Below are positions 13,529-16,532 of a stretch of DNA of 16,532 bases, piece by piece. The stretch covers positions 1 to 16,532 of the forward strand of contig DROE01000187.1 of NCBI GenBank assembly GCA_011322005.1, read 5' to 3'. The notes below the pieces were generated by a model that worked only from the letters and a program-made list of their open reading frames with translations, was not told where the DNA came from and searched no databases. The stretch comes from Devosia sp. Its GTDB lineage: Bacteria; Pseudomonadota; Alphaproteobacteria; Rhizobiales; Devosiaceae. The translations under genes were made by a program, and so were the position numbers. How positions within the stretch are numbered: the first letter of the stretch is position 1; the number at the start of each line of letters is the position of its first letter.

Positions 13529-16123
13529 TCAATCCATACCGGAGACCCGTCCGGCGGGAATAACCAGAGTCATCAGGGTGCCGGCGCCTGCTGACGGGTT
13601 AATGGAGAGCAAACATTCGTTTGCCGCGAGCAGTGAGCGTGTGAGAGTCAGTCCCATGCTTGATTTGAGCGGGACCATGCTCTCATCCCGTGTTTTGTCG
13701 GCTTCGCGAAATACCACAAAGCGGTCTCCCGGCCCGTCGGGTTGGGTGTCCGAATTGCGCACATGTACCCCAATCGAACCATCAGGCTCGCTTTGTGCAG
13801 AAAGGATGACCTTCCCCCCAGGAGGCGACTGGTCAATGGCGCTCGCCAGAAGGTTCAGGATTGCCTGGCGCATAGTGGCCCGATCGGCGCTGACATTTGA
13901 AATGTCCTCCGATATAGCACTGCGCACGAGCACCTGGCGAAGGCTGGCTTGTCGCCGAACCAGTCTCAGGCTTTCATCAAGCAAGTCTCCAAGATTGAAA
14001 TCTGTTGTCTCCGGCATGCTCTTTGAGCTCTGGAGAAGTACAAATTCATCGACTTCATCAACAAGGTGAGAAATTTCCAGTCCGGCGGCTCTGATATCGC
14101 GGGCGTACTCGCGGTAGCGTTGGTTACCCTGCGGTCCGAACGCTTCTGATTGTACGAGTTCGGAAAACCCGATAATCGAATTGAGCGGTCGCCGGATTCC
14201 CCGGCTCAAACGCCCCAGTAACTCAGTATCTGGTGCAATGCTTGCTTCAAGTTCTGAATTTACTGTCCGGAACCCGGCGCTCACGGTCCCGAAATATCCA
14301 GAAACAAGTCCGGCCCGGCCCTGAGCAAACAGGTTTATCCTAAGGGATGGTTTGGAGGCGGAAACGGTGATGTGGGGGCGCACGGTCTCTGCGGACTTTG
14401 CAGGGCGCTTCAGAAACTCCCGAAGTGCCGGCCGGGCCTTCTCATCTCCAATTTCAAGAAGGGTCCGGCCGATCAGGTCGGTCCACTCACGCTTGAACAA
14501 ACGCGCGCAAACAGCGCTGACCTGGGTGATGGTCCCGTCACGGTCCGTCTCAAAATAACCCTCATTCTGCGTAGCCGCCTGAGCGCGCACAAATGCCTTG
14601 ACGTTCGCCTCCCCATCCCCGTTCACGGAGGTTTCGGGTTGTGCGGAAAGCATGAGTGCCGAACGCCCCTGCCACACAATGGTCTGCAGACGGGCGGCAA
14701 CCGGCACTTCTTCACCATTTATATCCAGCAGATGAGCGACAGGTCCCAGAGTTGCTGTTTCATCATCAATCTGGGGGAAAATCGCATCAAGGCCGCCCTC
14801 GCGCAAACGGGATATGCTGGGACTTCCCATGATGTCGGCCAGTGCGCGGTTGGCAAAAAGAATTGACTGGTCACGAAAGATAAGAATGCCGATGGGCAAC
14901 CGATTAAGCACCAGCAGTTCTTCACTCAGCTTGATGGTTTTTTCGCGAGGTCCTTTGACAGTGTCCCGGACAGCTTCCGGCGTGGTGGCCGAGACCGGTT
15001 TTGTTTTAGACAGCGGCACGCTATCTTTGCCCACCCGATCGCTTAACAATCGCGACAATTCCTCAAAATTATAGCGCGCAACACGATCTATCTCCGGGTC
15101 ACCGGATTTGTCTGATCCGGCAAGTCCCTCGCCTTGTGATGGAGCGTCCGTGGTAAATTCGGTGTTGTCCGTGGCCAGCGGCAGCGCCGGCTCCCCCCCG
15201 GCTTGCATCTGCGTACTGGCGAAATTTCTCCCTGTCACACGCCACTGGTTTGTAGGTTCGGCAGGTCCGGGCGCCAATCCGGTATCCACCTGTTTTCCTT
15301 GGGGGTGAGCCTTCACCCTCGCTGCAAGTCGCTCCTCGCTTGTGTCTTCCTTGAGGGGTTCAAACAGGCCCGAACTGTCGGCCAGTTGATCGAGCAGTCC
15401 GCTCAACTGTTGTGTGGAGGCAAGTTTCGGATCAGCTGGGCTTTCCTTGCTCGTCTTCTTCTCAGAAATGGCACCTCGTTCGCCTTTTTTGCCATGCTCC
15501 GGTGCGGTGGTGCGCTCATCCGAACCATCATCGGGGGCGCTTCTACCCGCCTCCCGAACAGCGAGGCCAAACTCAGAATTGTCGGTGTCCAGCAGAAGTT
15601 CCCAAATCCCTCCTTGGCGGAATTTCCTGTCTTTCCACTCCTCGAGCGCGTGAGCGGATCCCGAAAAAACTCTTCCGTGTTCGTCGAAGAACAGGTGTTC
15701 CTTCCCGCCGCCGAACAATGCGCTGGCCAGTGGGTCGGGCAGTTCCAGATTTCTGAACAAGCTCTTCTCTATTTCATCTGTACCAACAATCAGCAGCGCT
15801 GGTTCACCGCTCTCCAGAAGCACGGGGGTGCATGTGCATGTCGCCGAAGCCGGTTTTTGACCCACCAGGAACCTGACCCTGGCAAGACTGGGCAGGCCGA
15901 TGGATCCCAGGCGCATCAGCCTGCGCACCTGCCCCTTTATCGGAATGGTGGTTTTTGGCTGGGGTGATTTGTGCTTTTTTATTTTTGCCTTGAACAGGCG
16001 GGCGGCGGGGTTGCGCCAGAGAAGCGTCTCGCCGTTCTGCGTCCACAGCCAAGCCGGACGTCGCTCAGCCATTTCGCCGAGGATCATTCTTGCAGACGCC
16101 GACCTGATCCAGTCACTACCCAT
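13529..16123 (-). CDS. Multi-PAS sensor protein of histidine kinase type with degenerate H, N and G boxes (PdhS/DivL-like)
   Basis: This 864-residue protein has no membrane segment or signal peptide. Residues 21-118 form a PAS-like domain (PAWLWT, then LLWRNPAARLF, with a CxC at 96-98). About 190-395 is a charged, probably disordered linker with a short helix (YNFEELSRLLSDRV, 351-364). PAS domains follow at about 402-495 and 510-620, then a HisKA-like segment (633-700) and a HATPase-like domain (740-856). The order and the FGPQGNQRYREYARDI segment recall the PdhS-type cell-cycle kinases. The H box reads LSRGIRRPLNSIIGF, so the phospho-accepting His is Arg641. The N box is NLLASA, with Ser761 for the usual Asn; the G1 box (788-800) is unrecognisable; only GLTL (824-827) is left of G2. 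Kinase activity is unlikely. Caulobacter DivL, with Tyr for His, is the closest precedent. The start at 16123 lacks a clear ribosome site; ATG codon 13 is an alternative. Confidence 0.85.
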   Translation of the reverse strand: MGSDWIRSASARMILGEMAERRPAWLWTQNGETLLWRNPAARLFKAKIKKHKSPQPKTTIPIKGQVRRLMRLGSIGLPSLARVRFLVGQKPASATCTCTPVLLESGEPALLIVGTDEIEKSLFRNLELPDPLASALFGGGKEHLFFDEHGRVFSGSAHALEEWKDRKFRQGGIWELLLDTDNSEFGLAVREAGRSAPDDGSDERTTAPEHGKKGERGAISEKKTSKESPADPKLASTQQLSGLLDQLADSSGLFEPLKEDTSEERLAARVKAHPQGKQVDTGLAPGPAEPTNQWRVTGRNFASTQMQAGGEPALPLATDNTEFTTDAPSQGEGLAGSDKSGDPEIDRVARYNFEELSRLLSDRVGKDSVPLSKTKPVSATTPEAVRDTVKGPREKTIKLSEELLVLNRLPIGILIFRDQSILFANRALADIMGSPSISRLREGGLDAIFPQIDDETATLGPVAHLLDINGEEVPVAARLQTIVWQGRSALMLSAQPETSVNGDGEANVKAFVRAQAATQNEGYFETDRDGTITQVSAVCARLFKREWTDLIGRTLLEIGDEKARPALREFLKRPAKSAETVRPHITVSASKPSLRINLFAQGRAGLVSGYFGTVSAGFRTVNSELEASIAPDTELLGRLSRGIRRPLNSIIGFSELVQSEAFGPQGNQRYREYARDIRAAGLEISHLVDEVDEFVLLQSSKSMPETTDFNLGDLLDESLRLVRRQASLRQVLVRSAISEDISNVSADRATMRQAILNLLASAIDQSPPGGKVILSAQSEPDGSIGVHVRNSDTQPDGPGDRFVVFREADKTRDESMVPLKSSMGLTLTRSLLAANECLLSINPSAGAGTLMTLVIPAGRVSGMD

Positions 16124-16201
16124 ATGCCACTATACTTTCAGGCCACACGCCTTTGTCTCAGCCTTCATACCCTGCATTCGTCGCGAAACCTTTTACACGC
16201 C

Positions 16202-16218
16202 TGTCCCAATTCGGGACA
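16202..16218. promoter_or_regulatory. Palindrome TGTCCC-N5-GGGACA, possible operator
   Basis: TGTCCC (16202-16207) and GGGACA (16213-16218) form a perfect 6-bp inverted repeat around AATTC. Both half-sites lie on the same helical face region, as expected of a dimeric repressor site. It lies about 80 bases upstream of the sensor gene's start, in a region where its promoter is expected. It could instead form a small hairpin in RNA. The protein bound, if any, is unknown. Confidence 0.4.
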
Positions 16219-16362
16219 AGGTGCGCCAGATGTTAACTTGTTGTCAGGTTATAGTGTCATCCGCGTGGGGTCCAGATTTCCTGGTGCGCACCAAGGCGCC
16301 AAAGGACCGCATGGTTAAGATTGTAGCGGATACCGGACTTGCAAAAGAAGCAATTTCAACCC

Positions 16363-16391
16363 TTGTCAGTATTGCACTGACAAACTATGTT
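16363..16391 (+). promoter_or_regulatory. Likely tRNA-His promoter with 8-bp dyad over the -35
   Basis: TTGTCA (16363-16368), a 17-base spacer and TATGTT (16386-16391) form a good sigma-70-type promoter. A GC-rich stretch (CCGCCCG) follows, typical of the discriminator of stringently controlled stable RNA promoters. Transcription would start near 16398, about 20 bases before the tRNA. A perfect inverted repeat, TTGTCAGT-N5-ACTGACAA (16363-16383), covers the -35 and most of the spacer. Confidence 0.6.
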
Positions 16392-16417
16392 CCGCCCGTC
16401 TTGCAGGCAAGAGAAAT

Positions 16418-16494
16418 GCCGCCTTAGCTCAGTTGGTTAGAGCGCTAGAATGTGGATCTAGAGGTCCCCTGTTCGATTCAGGGAGGCGGTACCA
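16418..16494 (+). tRNA. tRNA-His (GTG anticodon), without G-1, CCA encoded
   Basis: The cloverleaf folds fully. The acceptor is GCCGCCT (16418-16424) with AGGCGGT (16484-16490); the D arm GCTC/GAGC; the anticodon stem CTAGA/TCTAG with loop ATGTGGA; the anticodon GTG at 16452-16454; and the T arm CCCTG/CAGGG with loop TTCGATT. A73 is at 16491 and CCA at 16492-16494. Most tRNA-His carry an extra G at -1 opposite C73. Here the base before position 1 is T, the discriminator is A73 and the first pair is G1-U72. A subgroup of alphaproteobacteria is known to have this form, with a HisRS that reads the anticodon, U72 and A73 instead. This is strong support for the taxonomic placement. Confidence 0.97.
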
Positions 16495-16532
16495 TTTTCA
16501 ACCAGACCCCCATTTTCCAGCCTTGAAACCCA

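Larger units (their letters stand above)
16124..16417. promoter_or_regulatory. Gap between the sensor gene and tRNA-His
   Basis: These 294 bases hold no convincing protein gene. A 38-codon frame (ATG 16311, with AAGGA just upstream) runs into the tRNA and is probably chance. Elements seen are a 6-bp inverted repeat at 16202-16218, a near-repeat TATAGTG(G/T)CAT on both strands (minus 16134-16124, plus 16250-16260), and the tRNA promoter with its 8-bp dyad. The minus-strand copy, five bases before the sensor ATG, looks like a -10 but would leave almost no leader. Confidence 0.5.

Noticed and set aside
14195..14206. Frameshift or sequencing error as the cause of the missing His in the sensor's H box
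   Set aside because: The frame is intact on both sides, flanking residues align without gaps, and several codons differ, so substitution is the simpler reading.
15203..15967. 254-codon plus-strand frame across the sensor gene
   Set aside because: Antisense to the sensor protein's N-terminal half, with no motif or ribosome site.
15900..16427. 175-codon plus-strand frame running into tRNA-His
   Set aside because: Overlaps the sensor gene's 5' end in antisense and ends inside the tRNA.
16311..16427. 38-codon small gene with AAGGA before its ATG
   Set aside because: Its last codons overlap tRNA-His, it covers the tRNA promoter, and its product matches nothing I know; the ribosome site alone is weak evidence.
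1..16532. CRISPR array, insertion sequence, prophage or defence system
   Set aside because: No direct repeats with spacers, transposase, integrase or defence motifs were seen; the gene content is metabolic, transport and regulatory.

Overview
The window looks like a chromosomal segment of an alphaproteobacterium, most likely of the order Hyphomicrobiales (Rhizobiales). Four things point there: a complete aglEFG...aglAK alpha-glucoside uptake locus of the Sinorhizobium type; a tRNA-His with A73 and U72 and no G at -1, an arrangement reported for a subgroup of alphaproteobacteria; a possible Irr-type iron box in front of an iron transporter; and a multi-PAS soluble sensor protein related to the PdhS/DivL group of cell-cycle kinases. 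The genus cannot be read from the sequence.

Layout. 1-745 is the 3' part of a class I (aspartate/aromatic) aminotransferase, cut by the window edge. 906-2663 is a two-gene unit, a small TalC-type transaldolase and an Mrp/ApbC P-loop ATPase. 2664-2956 is a regulatory gap with two tandem copies of a 14-bp palindrome. 2957-6565 is aglE-aglF-aglG (binding protein and two permeases), with a strong hairpin between aglE and aglF and a TGATG overlap between aglF and aglG. 6592-7668 is the LacI-family regulator aglR on the minus strand. 7835-10573 is aglA (GH13 alpha-glucosidase) and aglK (ABC ATPase). 10576-13304, minus strand, is an Fe(III)-type ABC permease (fbpB-like) and binding protein (fbpA-like) with no ATPase gene beside them. 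13529-16123, minus strand, is an 864-residue PAS/HisKA/HATPase protein. 16418-16494 is tRNA-His with its own likely promoter.

How the genes work together. AglE, AglF, AglG and AglK form one importer for alpha-glucosides such as maltose, sucrose or trehalose. AglA hydrolyses the imported sugar in the cytoplasm. The same palindrome, CCAAAACGTTTTGG or a one-base variant, lies in front of both aglE and aglA, so AglR probably controls both transcription units. The transaldolase belongs to the non-oxidative pentose phosphate pathway. FbpA and FbpB would import ferric iron with an ATPase encoded elsewhere.

The most unusual item is the sensor protein. In its otherwise recognisable HisKA domain the phospho-accepting His is Arg (R641), and the N and G boxes of the ATPase domain are also degenerate. 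It is therefore probably a pseudokinase, comparable in principle to Caulobacter DivL. No CRISPR array, insertion sequence, phage gene or defence system was seen.
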